A stretch of 64,000 bases of DNA from Alistipes communis (GTDB lineage Bacteria; Bacteroidota; Bacteroidia; Bacteroidales; Rikenellaceae). Positions 44,305-51,606 of the stretch are shown here, piece by piece. The notes beneath the pieces are model-generated. The model was not told the DNA's origin. It searched no databases and worked only from the letters and a program-made list of their open reading frames with translations. The stretch lies in NCBI RefSeq assembly GCF_006542665.1, contig NZ_AP019735.1, forward strand, positions 2,356,001 through 2,420,000, read 5' to 3'. Numbering within the stretch: position 1 is the stretch's first letter; each line of letters opens with the position of its first letter. The position numbers and the translations under genes were made by a program.

Positions 44305-44690
44305 TTCGCAAAGATACGAAAAGTCGAGCGCAGAAGCAAGCGTCAGCTTGATTATGCCGAGACGGAGTATCTAAGGCGTCAGCCAAAGTACGAAAAGTCG
44401 GGCGCAGAAGCAAGCGTCAGCTTGATTATGCCGAGACGGAGTATCTTCGGCATCGGCCAAAGATACGAAAAAGTCGGGCGCAGAAGCAAGCGTCAGCTTG
44501 ATTCTACCGAGACGGAGTATCTAAGGCGCAGCCAAAGATACGAAAAAGTCGGGCGCGAAAGCAAATTTATTTGCATTTTGCCGGGCGCGAGTATCCGAGG
44601 CGTCAGCCAAAGGCGGATGAGCCGGAGGCAAAAGCAAGCTCGTTCGCAATTTTGTCCGGAGAGCGTATCTGCGGCGCTGCCTGAATAACG
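44305..44690 (-). repeat. Tandem promoter-bearing repeats (about five units) reading into the M23-dxr-rseP operon
   Basis: Units of 74-76 bp, measured by the recurring GTAT element at 44367, 44441, 44517, 44591 and 44665. On the minus strand, intact -7 boxes TATCTTTG are complementary to 44309-44316, 44458-44465 and 44533-44540, with CTTG, CTTG and TTTG boxes 20, 21 and 21 nt upstream. The unit near 44384 has lost one base of its -7 box and the fifth unit is eroded. Sequence identity to the 26.9-kb array is obvious by eye (AAAGTCGGGCGCAGAAGC, AAATTTATTTGCA). The box nearest the operon lies about 108 nt before the M23 start. Confidence 0.8.
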
Positions 44691-44789
44691 GAGAAATCGG
44701 AAAAATAGGGTGCTCGGCCGAAAAAAACGGTATCATTTTGTTGTGTCGTCGAGCATGGTTTGTCGTCTTTCGGCAAAACCGGAAGGCGA

Positions 44790-44829
44790 CAGCCCGCAGC
44801 CGGCGGAGAATATCATCGGCTGCGGGCTG
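44790..44829. repeat. 13-bp inverted repeat
   Basis: Perfect arms 44790-44802 and 44817-44829 with a 14-nt loop. No T-run on either side. Its role is unclear; it could be a second stop for the minus-strand HAD transcript. Confidence 0.5.
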
Positions 44830-44913
44830 AAAGTTTGAAGAGAATACCTCCGGGAAAAGTCGGTTTCCGTCCGTTTCGGGAGTTCGTCTGCATCGGGGAG
44901 GATTTTACGAAAT

Positions 44914-44948
44914 GCTCCGAGGGCGTTCGTGACGAACGCCCTCGGAGC
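44914..44948 (-). terminator. Long hairpin downstream of the HAD gene
   Basis: Perfect 17-base arms (44914-44930 with 44932-44948) around a single base. It lies 43 nt past the stop of the minus-strand HAD gene and is followed by ATTTCGTAAAA, a weak tail. Probably the end of the wza-wzc-HAD transcript. Confidence 0.6.
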
Positions 44949-44991
44949 AGATGAGACGGGTACCCTGCGGGTTTCGCGCGTACCGGCCGGC

Positions 44992-45381
44992 TCAGTCGAG
45001 AAAGCCCTCTTCGACGAGACGTTGCCGCACCTTGACCCAATTGACGAACGGGCGTTTGATGCCGTCTTCGAACTTGATCGGGCATCCCAGCGCGCTGTCG
45101 TCGATGTAGAGGTCGGCGAAGACCTTGGGCGAGTCGGTCCACTCCCGCTGTGCGGGGTTCTCGTTGACGGCGTAGAGCGGAATGTCGTTGCGGGCGAACC
45201 ATGCTACGGCGTCGTCGAGCAGTCTCCCGCTGCGCATCGTGTAGAGAATCACCCGGCAACCGTTGCCGATCAGTTCCCGCAGCACGGGAACGGCGCCGAT
45301 GTCGTTGCCGATATGGGGGTAGGCGTGCGTAACGACCGTACCGTCGAAGTCGACGGCGATAATTGCATCCCGGATAGCCAT
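44992..45381 (-). CDS. Small HAD-superfamily protein (BT0820-like)
   Basis: A 129-residue protein with the HAD motif I VDFDGTVV (nucleophile Asp plus general acid Asp), a motif II-like ILYTMRSGR, and an acidic motif III/IV in FADLYIDDSALGCP. It lacks a cap domain, so it is a minimal phosphatase-fold protein. Small HAD proteins of this kind occur in Bacteroides polysaccharide loci. It starts 7 nt after the wzc stop and should be co-transcribed. A sugar- or nucleotide-phosphate substrate is possible but not shown. Confidence 0.75.
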   Translation of the reverse strand: MAIRDAIIAVDFDGTVVTHAYPHIGNDIGAVPVLRELIGNGCRVILYTMRSGRLLDDAVAWFARNDIPLYAVNENPAQREWTDSPKVFADLYIDDSALGCPIKFEDGIKRPFVNWVKVRQRLVEEGFLD

Positions 45382-45388
45382 TGCGGTA

Positions 45389-47890
45389 TTACTTTTTATC
45401 GTTCAGACCCAAGAAATCTTTCAGCCGTTGCGTGAGGTTGTAGCGGCTGTCGATGACGGCCGAGGACTTTTGGCTCTCGTCTTCGCCGTAGCCGTATCCA
45501 TAGCCGTAACCATACCCGTATCCGTAGCCATATCCGTAACCGTATCCGCGGCGTGCGCCTCCGGTCGAACCGTTGAGCACGATGCTCATGTTGTGGAATT
45601 TCTTCTCGCGGTAGAGTTTTTCGATGTCGGGCAGCTGCCGGCGGTCCAGCAGTCCTTCGCGGATCACGTAGATCGTCAGGTCGGCCAGGCGGTCGGTAAT
45701 CAGCGCGTCGGCCACGGCCATGGCGGGCACGCTGTCGATGACGACGTAGTCGTAGCGTTTGCGCAGGTCGGCCATGAATTCGTCGAACTTCTCCGACAGG
45801 AGCATTTCGGCCGGGTTGGGCGGTTGCAGACCGGCGAAGATGATGTCGAGATTCTCGTGCAGGCCGCTCTGGAAGACGATGTCGTTGAGGTTGGCGATCG
45901 TTCCGGAGATGTAGCCCGATACGCCGTTTCGGTTGTCGCGTTGACCCATCTGTTTGGAGAGGGTGCGGCGGCGCAGGTCGAGGTCGACGATGACTACCTT
46001 CTTGTCGGCCAGGGCGAGCGTCATGGCCAGGTTCGTCGTGACGAAGGTCTTGCCCGCATGGGGATTCGACGAGGTGACCATGATGATCTGCAACTTACCC
46101 GACTTGACGCTCATGAAGCCCAGGTTCGAACGGATCAGCCGGAATGCCTCCGAGACGCTGTCGCGGCCGTTGTCGCGCACCACCACCGATCCCTGCCGGG
46201 TCGAACCGTGGTATTCGGGGATGTCGCCGAGGAACGGAATGCTCAGTTTGTCCTCGATGTCCTTGCGGCCGCGGATGGTGGTGTCGAGAATTTCCATCAG
46301 GTAGATGATGCCGAACGGCGTGGCCAGACCGAACAGCAGTGCGATGAAGAGGATGATGACCGAGCGGGGCGCCACGGGGGTGCTGCTGCCGTAGGCCGGA
46401 TCGATGATTCGGGCGTTGTTGTCGGCGATGGCCTTGGTCAGTTCATTCTCCTCGCGTTTGTTCAACAGGTAGAGGTACAACTCCTCCTTGATGCGCTGCT
46501 GTCGGGTATTGTCGAGCAGTTCGGTGCTCTGGCGGGTCGCCGAAGCGATGCGCGTGCGGGCGAGGCTCTCCTCGCGGCGGATGTTGTTCAGCTGGATTTC
46601 GAGCGTCGAGATATGCGATTGGAGCGAGGCGATGATCGCCCGCCGCAGCGCGGCCAGCTCGCTGTCGAAATCCTGGATGACGGGGCTGTTGCTCGATGCG
46701 TTGCCGGCGAGTTTGTCGCGGCGGAGCATCAGCTCGTTGTAGTTCTTGATCTGGTCGGAGATCGACACGTTGGTGATGGCGACGTTGGCCGGGATCAGGT
46801 CGCGCAGCTTGGTGTCGTTGAGCAGATAGTCGCGTATGTACTGCGCCATGCTGATCTGGTTCTCCACCGAAAGACCTGCGGTTTTGAATTGCGAACTCTC
46901 GGTCAGGCTTTGCGTGGCCTGCGCCGTGATGTCGTACATCTCGTTGTCTTTCTTATAGGTAGAAATCTTGCGGTCTACGGCGTCCAGCTCCGAACCGATG
47001 ATGCGCAGCCGCTTGTCGATGAAGTCGGCCGTGTAGTCGGCGATACGGTTCTTGTCGTTGATCGACTCGTCGTTATAGCGGGCGATGAGCGTGTTGATGA
47101 CGTCCTCCGCACGGCGGGGAATGTTGTCGTCGAGCGAAATGGAGATGGCGTTGGCCTGCTTCTCGACCAACTCGATGGCGATTCGCTTGTTGTAACCCGA
47201 GGCCACGCTGCTCACGATCTGTTTGCTCACCGAAATCGGGTCGCCGAAGTAGTCGTCGGACATGTAGAGCGTCGGCGTCACGACGAGCAGTCCGCACGGC
47301 GTGGTGATCGTGTCGTTGAACCGCCCCGTCATCTCGACCTCGTAGATCTCCGAATCCTTGTCCTTGTCGGAATCGGCCGAGGTGCGGTTGACGAACTTCG
47401 TGAGCGAGAACTTCTCGTTGTCGACGGGGGTCAGTTCGAACGCCAGCGCCTGCCGCTCGTTGTCGTCGATGAAGGTGACGTCGATCGGCGAACGGCGGTA
47501 GAGGTTCTCGGTGCGCAGCCCGTGTTTGACGACGTAGTTGACGTGCAGGTTGAGCCGCCGTACCACTTCGGTCATCAGGTTGCGCGATTTGAGCACGATG
47601 ATCTCGTTGTCGACGTTGCGGCGTGCCGTGGCTCCCAGCAGGTCGCCGAAGGCGGCGATATCCGTTTCGCTGCCCTTCTTGCCGTCCTTGATGAGGATCG
47701 TAGCCGTGCGGTTGTAGACTTTCGGCGCCGTGTAGATATAGAAAAGCGCGCACGAAAGGCAGACGACCGTCGACAACAGGAACCAGAACCAGTTGCCGAT
47801 GACCATTTGTATGAGGTCGTGGATCGAGAAGTTGATGCTGTCCTCGTTCCCTTCCGCAGGGACGTTGTTTACATTGCGATTTTCTTCCAT
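45389..47890 (-). CDS. Polysaccharide co-polymerase / tyrosine autokinase (Wzc-like)
   Basis: An 833-residue inner-membrane BY-kinase. An N-terminal Wzz domain lies between two membrane segments (about 30-52 and 510-530) with a long periplasmic coiled coil. The cytoplasmic kinase (from about 590) has Walker A SSNPHAGKTF, Walker A' KKVVIVDLDLRR and Walker B YDYVVIDSVPAM. The C-terminal tyrosine cluster is unusual: ten consecutive Gly-Tyr pairs (about 782-802) followed by a 31-residue tail. Such Tyr clusters are autophosphorylated and tune polymer length and export. It pairs with the Wza-like gene 16 nt upstream. No glycosyltransferase or flippase is nearby, so the polymer locus is elsewhere. 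Confidence 0.92.
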   Translation of the reverse strand: MEENRNVNNVPAEGNEDSINFSIHDLIQMVIGNWFWFLLSTVVCLSCALFYIYTAPKVYNRTATILIKDGKKGSETDIAAFGDLLGATARRNVDNEIIVLKSRNLMTEVVRRLNLHVNYVVKHGLRTENLYRRSPIDVTFIDDNERQALAFELTPVDNEKFSLTKFVNRTSADSDKDKDSEIYEVEMTGRFNDTITTPCGLLVVTPTLYMSDDYFGDPISVSKQIVSSVASGYNKRIAIELVEKQANAISISLDDNIPRRAEDVINTLIARYNDESINDKNRIADYTADFIDKRLRIIGSELDAVDRKISTYKKDNEMYDITAQATQSLTESSQFKTAGLSVENQISMAQYIRDYLLNDTKLRDLIPANVAITNVSISDQIKNYNELMLRRDKLAGNASSNSPVIQDFDSELAALRRAIIASLQSHISTLEIQLNNIRREESLARTRIASATRQSTELLDNTRQQRIKEELYLYLLNKREENELTKAIADNNARIIDPAYGSSTPVAPRSVIILFIALLFGLATPFGIIYLMEILDTTIRGRKDIEDKLSIPFLGDIPEYHGSTRQGSVVVRDNGRDSVSEAFRLIRSNLGFMSVKSGKLQIIMVTSSNPHAGKTFVTTNLAMTLALADKKVVIVDLDLRRRTLSKQMGQRDNRNGVSGYISGTIANLNDIVFQSGLHENLDIIFAGLQPPNPAEMLLSEKFDEFMADLRKRYDYVVIDSVPAMAVADALITDRLADLTIYVIREGLLDRRQLPDIEKLYREKKFHNMSIVLNGSTGGARRGYGYGYGYGYGYGYGYGYGYGEDESQKSSAVIDSRYNLTQRLKDFLGLNDKK
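45486..45547 (-). repeat. Hexanucleotide Gly-Tyr tract in the wzc-like gene
   Basis: Ten successive 6-bp units of form GGN-TAY encode (GY)10. Third positions vary (GGA, GGT, GGC, GGG; TAC, TAT), so the tract is an old or selected expansion rather than a pure microsatellite. Confidence 0.85.
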
Positions 47891-47906
47891 GAAAAACTGG
47901 CGATTA

Positions 47907-48695
47907 TTAGCGGGTGATGGTGACGAGGAGCGTCGCCACGGAGACGGCTACCGAAACGAGCGAGATGTAGAACGAACGGTTCTGGTTGATTTCGCCCGCC
48001 TGCGCCTTGTATTTGTTCGGCGTGACGTAGACGACGTCGTCCTGTTGCAGATAGAAGTAGGGCGACGTGAGGATGTCCGGGTTTTTGAGGTCGAAATAGT
48101 GCACCGTCCTCATGCCGTTCTCTTCGCGGATCAGCGCCACGTTCTCGCGCTGGCCGTAGATCGTCAGGTCGCCGGCCATGGCTAGGGCGTCGAAGAGCGA
48201 GATGCGGTCTTTGGTGATGGAGAACTGTCCGGGGCGGGCGACCTCGCCCAGGACGGAGAATTTCACGTCGGCGAACTGGATGATGACGATCGGGTCGTGC
48301 ACCATCCCGTTTTCGCGGATCGTGTTTTCGATCTTTTTGGCAAGCTCGTTGCGCGTGAGTCCGTCGCAATCGATCTCGCCGATGATCGGCAGCTGGATTT
48401 TGCCCTCTTTGTCGACGGTGAGGATTTGGAGGTTTCCGTTCGAGGAACTCGAATAGGAGGAGAGTCCGTTGAGCGAGTTGTAGGAGGATGCCGCGTTGAA
48501 CGGGGCTGCCAGTTCGGGGTCCTTGCTGTTGATGGTCACCGTGAGCCGGTCGAGCGGTTTGATGCGGATCTGGTAGTCCTGTTCGATGGCGGTCGGAATG
48601 TCGGTCTGTACCTGCTGGATGTAGGCCGCGCGTTTGTTGGTGGCGCACGATGCCAGCAGCAATGCGCCGAGTATGAAAATCCCGAGATGTTTCAT
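47907..48695 (-). CDS. Polysaccharide export lipoprotein (Wza-like)
   Basis: A 262-residue lipoprotein with lipobox LLASC (Cys17). The Poly_export domain starts QDYQIRIKPLDRLTVTINSK, and a SLBB-like part follows (VKFSVLGEVARPGQFSITKD; LFDALAMAGDLTIYGQRENV). It ends with a hydrophobic segment (FYISLVSVAVSVATLLVTI) that replaces the amphipathic outer-membrane helix of E. coli Wza and is usual in Bacteroidota. It should form the outer-membrane exit channel for a capsule or exopolysaccharide, acting with the Wzc-like kinase. First gene of the three-gene operon. Confidence 0.92.
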   Translation of the reverse strand: MKHLGIFILGALLLASCATNKRAAYIQQVQTDIPTAIEQDYQIRIKPLDRLTVTINSKDPELAAPFNAASSYNSLNGLSSYSSSSNGNLQILTVDKEGKIQLPIIGEIDCDGLTRNELAKKIENTIRENGMVHDPIVIIQFADVKFSVLGEVARPGQFSITKDRISLFDALAMAGDLTIYGQRENVALIREENGMRTVHYFDLKNPDILTSPYFYLQQDDVVYVTPNKYKAQAGEINQNRSFYISLVSVAVSVATLLVTITR

Positions 48696-48738
48696 GGGTT
48701 TTATGTCGACTTAATCTTTAATGTTTTGAATGGTTGCG

Positions 48739-48746
48739 CAAAGATA
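48739..48746 (-). promoter_or_regulatory. -7 element of the wza-wzc-HAD operon
   Basis: On the minus strand TATCTTTG lies about 43 nt before the Wza-like start. No -33 TTTG is visible; an A-run occupies that region. Confidence 0.5.
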
Positions 48747-48795
48747 TTACTTTTTTTCCGATAATCCGCCGCGGGAAGGGTTGAAAAGTAAAATA

Positions 48796-48826
48796 TTTCG
48801 GATGTTGCCGAATTTTCCTATTTTTG
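48796..48826 (+). promoter_or_regulatory. Promoter of the GH13 gene
   Basis: TTTC (48796-48799), 19-nt spacer, TATTTTTG (48819-48826), 19 nt before the ATG at 48846. Confidence 0.5.
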
Positions 48827-48845
48827 CGGTCTGAATCGGATAAAA

Positions 48846-50141
48846 ATGGACGAAACGACACATATTCCGCATCCCGCATGGAGTTATCCTGCGGTGATCT
48901 ATGAATTGAACGTGCGGCAGCTGACGCCCGAAGGGACTTTCGCCGCCGCCGAAAAACATCTCCCCCGCCTGCGCGAGCTGGGCATCGACGCCGTGTGGCT
49001 GATGCCGATCCACCCGATCGGCGAGACGAACCGCAAGGGGACGCTGGGCTCCTACTACGCCGTGCGCGACTACTGCGGCGTCAATCCCGAATTCGGGACG
49101 ATGGCCGATTTCGACCGCTTCGTGTCGACGGCGCACGGGCTGGGGCTGAAAGTGCTGCTCGACTGGGTGGCCAACCACACGGCGCGCGACGCGCGGTGGG
49201 TGACCGAGCGTCCGGCCGACTGGTACGAGCGCGACGCGGCGGGCGAGCCGGTCGTGCCCAACGGCTGGGACGACACGGCCAAGCTCAACTACGCCAACCG
49301 CGCCGTGTGGCAGGGGCAGATCGACGCCATGCGCTTCTGGCTCGCGGAGCACGGCGTGGACGGGTTCCGCTGCGATATGGCCATGCTGGTGCCCACGGCC
49401 TTCTGGCAGGAGGCTGCGGCGCAGCTGCGCGAAGTGAAGCACAATCTCTTCATGCTGGCCGAAGCCGAGCAGGCGGATCTTTTCGACCGTGCGTTCGACG
49501 CCTGCTATGCGTGGGAGTTCCACCATATCGTCAACGACATCGCGCAGGGACGCCGCCGCGTGTGGGATCTGCGTAACTACCTTTACGCCGACCGCGACCG
49601 TTATCCGCGTTCGGCCATGCGGCTGATGTTCACCTCCAATCACGACGAGAATTCGTGGAACGGCAGCGAGTTCCGCCGGCTGGGCGATGCGGCCGGGATC
49701 ATGGCCGCGCTGACGTTCGTGCTGCCGCAGTCGATGCCGCTCGTCTATACGGGGCAGGAGTTCGGCTACGACCATTCGTTCGCCTTCTTCGACCGCGATC
49801 CGATGGTCGATCCCCGTCCGGGGCGCTTCACGGAGCTGTACCGGCTGCTGTGTCTGTTGAAGCACCGCAACCGCGCGTTGCAGGCGGGCGAGCGGGGCGG
49901 TTCGTTCGTCGAGATCGAGAACAACGCCAAGGATTGCCTGATGACTTTCGTGCGCGAGGTGGAGGGCAACCGCGTACTCTGTGTGATGAACCTCTCGCCC
50001 TATGCGATCCACGCCGATTTCAATACGGGCGTCTATCAGGGCGAATACGCCGATGCGCTGACGGGCAACCGGATCGTCGTGCCTTATCGCGTCGAGCAGG
50101 ATATGGCGCCGTGGAGCTACCGGATTCTGATTCGGGAGTGA
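48846..50141 (+). CDS. Cytoplasmic GH13 alpha-amylase-family enzyme
   Basis: A 431-residue enzyme without signal peptide. The GH13 barrel motifs are present in order: LLDWVANHT, GFRCDMA with the nucleophile Asp177, LAEAE with the acid/base Glu206, and SNHDEN with the transition-state Asp267. A short C-terminal beta domain follows. It should act on alpha-glucans or malto-oligosaccharides in the cytoplasm; subfamily and specificity cannot be fixed by eye. It stands alone, not in a sus-type locus. The ATG at 48846 fits the family and follows a promoter by 19 nt. Confidence 0.9.
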   Translation: MDETTHIPHPAWSYPAVIYELNVRQLTPEGTFAAAEKHLPRLRELGIDAVWLMPIHPIGETNRKGTLGSYYAVRDYCGVNPEFGTMADFDRFVSTAHGLGLKVLLDWVANHTARDARWVTERPADWYERDAAGEPVVPNGWDDTAKLNYANRAVWQGQIDAMRFWLAEHGVDGFRCDMAMLVPTAFWQEAAAQLREVKHNLFMLAEAEQADLFDRAFDACYAWEFHHIVNDIAQGRRRVWDLRNYLYADRDRYPRSAMRLMFTSNHDENSWNGSEFRRLGDAAGIMAALTFVLPQSMPLVYTGQEFGYDHSFAFFDRDPMVDPRPGRFTELYRLLCLLKHRNRALQAGERGGSFVEIENNAKDCLMTFVREVEGNRVLCVMNLSPYAIHADFNTGVYQGEYADALTGNRIVVPYRVEQDMAPWSYRILIRE

Positions 50142-50223
50142 TCCGGTCCGGGGCTTGTCGGGAGGGGTGCGGCGAAAGCCGGCGTTTTCCTGTGGCGGCG
50201 TAACGATTCGTTCGGGCAAACCT

Positions 50224-50255
50224 CTTGCCGGAACGAATCTTTTTTGCTACCTTTA
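50224..50255 (+). promoter_or_regulatory. Probable promoter of the TIR-WG gene
   Basis: CTTG (50224-50227), 20-nt spacer, TACCTTTA (50248-50255), with one mismatch in each box. The ATG is at 50287. Confidence 0.4.
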
Positions 50256-50286
50256 TACCCGTTTGGCAAACTGTATACGCTGACCT

Positions 50287-51483
50287 ATGGATACCGACCG
50301 ATACGACATTTTCCTGAGCTACCGCCGCCGAGGCGGCTTCGAGACCGCGAAACATCTTTTCGACCTGCTGACGCGCGACGGTTACAGTGTCAGTTTCGAT
50401 ATCGATACGCTCCGTGCGGGCGACTTCGACACTACACTGCTGCGGCGTATCGACCAGTGCACGGACTTCATCCTGATTCTCGATCGGGAGGCCTTCGACC
50501 GCACGCTCGACCCCGCGTTCGACCGCAACAAGGACTGGATGCGCATCGAGTTGGCCTATGCCCTCGACAAGGGCAAGAACATCATCCCCGTGATGTTGAG
50601 CGGGTTTACCGAGTTTCCCGACAATCTGCCTGCGGACATCGCCGCCGTCGAGCGCAAGAATGGCCCGAAGTACGACCAGTACTATTTCGACGCTTTCTAT
50701 GCGAAGCTGCTGCGCTTTCTCGATTCCCGCCCGGTCGAGCGGGCTGCGGCGCCCTTCGGCGAGCCTGCCGCCGGAAGTTCGACGTTGAAGATCAAGAGCG
50801 ACACGGATTGCCGCATCTTCGTCGACGACGAGGAGCGGGGCACGGCCCGCGCGGGGTCGCTCTTCCGCCTGCCGCTGCGGGGCGGGAGCTATCTCCTGCG
50901 GTTCGTGAGCGTCGAAAACCCCGCCGATGCGGTCGAGCAGACATGGCGTATCGAGAAGGATGTCGAAGAGTTGTACGTCGTGGCATTGGCGCCCGTCCGG
51001 CGGCAGCGCGAGGAGCGGGAAAAACGGGAAGCAGCAGCCCGTGCTGAGGAGGAGCGCCGGCGCCGCGAAGCCTATCTGCTGCAACTGCCCGACGAACGAT
51101 TCGTGACGTTCAAGGATAACAGTGGCAAATACGGTTTTTCAGATCGGGAGAATAGCGAACTTCTGATTCCTGCTAATTACGGTTATGCCTACTCTTTCAG
51201 CGAGGGTTTGGCGAAGGTTAAGAAGGATGGGAAATTGGGTTATATCGACAAGTCGGGCAAGACGGTGATTCCTTTGATTTACAATGACGCAGGTCCTTTC
51301 CGCGTGGGTTTGGCGTGTGTCCAGAAGGACAGAAAATGGGGTTATATCGATAAGTCGGGCAAGACGGTAATTCCATTTATTTACGATGACGCATACTCTT
51401 TCCGCGTGAATTTGGCGTACGTCAAGAAGGACGGAAAATCTGGCTATATCGACAGGTCGGGCCGGTGGGTGAAGGATGCCTGA
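50287..51483 (+). CDS. TIR domain protein with PEGA-like domain and WG repeats
   Basis: A 398-residue protein with no signal peptide or membrane segment. Residues 1-145 are a TIR domain: YDIFLSYRRRGGFETAKHLF, FILILDREAF, and KDWMRIELAYAL, where Glu88 aligns with the catalytic Glu of NAD-cleaving TIRs. Residues about 165-235 look like a PEGA-type beta domain (STLKIKSDTDCRIFVDDEER). A basic/acidic coiled coil (about 240-265) follows. Residues 275-398 are WG (KWG) repeats, three with near-identical 34-residue units (GYIDKSGKTVIP). The design suggests a sensor (WG/PEGA) attached to a signalling or NADase head. No partner effector gene is adjacent. Antiphage or stress signalling is possible but unproven. 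WG-encoding DNA is visibly AT-richer. Confidence 0.85.
   Translation: MDTDRYDIFLSYRRRGGFETAKHLFDLLTRDGYSVSFDIDTLRAGDFDTTLLRRIDQCTDFILILDREAFDRTLDPAFDRNKDWMRIELAYALDKGKNIIPVMLSGFTEFPDNLPADIAAVERKNGPKYDQYYFDAFYAKLLRFLDSRPVERAAAPFGEPAAGSSTLKIKSDTDCRIFVDDEERGTARAGSLFRLPLRGGSYLLRFVSVENPADAVEQTWRIEKDVEELYVVALAPVRRQREEREKREAAARAEEERRRREAYLLQLPDERFVTFKDNSGKYGFSDRENSELLIPANYGYAYSFSEGLAKVKKDGKLGYIDKSGKTVIPLIYNDAGPFRVGLACVQKDRKWGYIDKSGKTVIPFIYDDAYSFRVNLAYVKKDGKSGYIDRSGRWVKDA
51195..51480 (+). repeat. 102-bp tandem repeats encoding WG units
   Basis: Units begin at 51195, 51297 and 51399, each 102 bp (34 codons), the last slightly shortened. The TATATCGA..AAGTCGGGC core recurs at exactly 102-bp steps (51241, 51343, 51445). 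The high DNA identity implies recent duplication. Confidence 0.85.
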
Positions 51484-51569
51484 CACCCGTGTAGAGCGTA
51501 TCGATGGGCGGAGACATCCGGCGTTTTCCGGTGTCGGAGCAGGGGGCGGCATCGGAATTGTACGCGAGG

Positions 51570-51601
51570 CTTGGCGGTTCGGAAAATTCGAGCTATCTTT
51601 G
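51570..51601 (+). promoter_or_regulatory. Promoter immediately upstream of the TPM gene start
   Basis: CTTG (51570-51573), 20-nt spacer, TATCTTTG (51594-51601). Only 5 nt separate the -7 box from the ATG at 51607, so the transcript would start at or very near the start codon. Confidence 0.6.
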
Positions 51602-51606
51602 AGACG

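Noticed and set aside
44422..44688. An 88-codon frame across the 44.3-kb repeats
   Set aside because: It is produced by the repeat period staying in frame. The peptide is Arg/Ser/Gln-rich without fold, and the DNA signal is promoter-like.
44305..44690. Reading the 44.3-kb repeats as a CRISPR array
   Set aside because: Units are contiguous and similar along their whole length, with no unique spacers and no cas genes nearby.
45428..47917. An 829-codon open frame antisense to the wzc-like gene
   Set aside because: It is the mirror of a GC-rich real gene. Its protein is Asp/Val/Arg-rich with no domain, and the opposite strand encodes clear kinase motifs.
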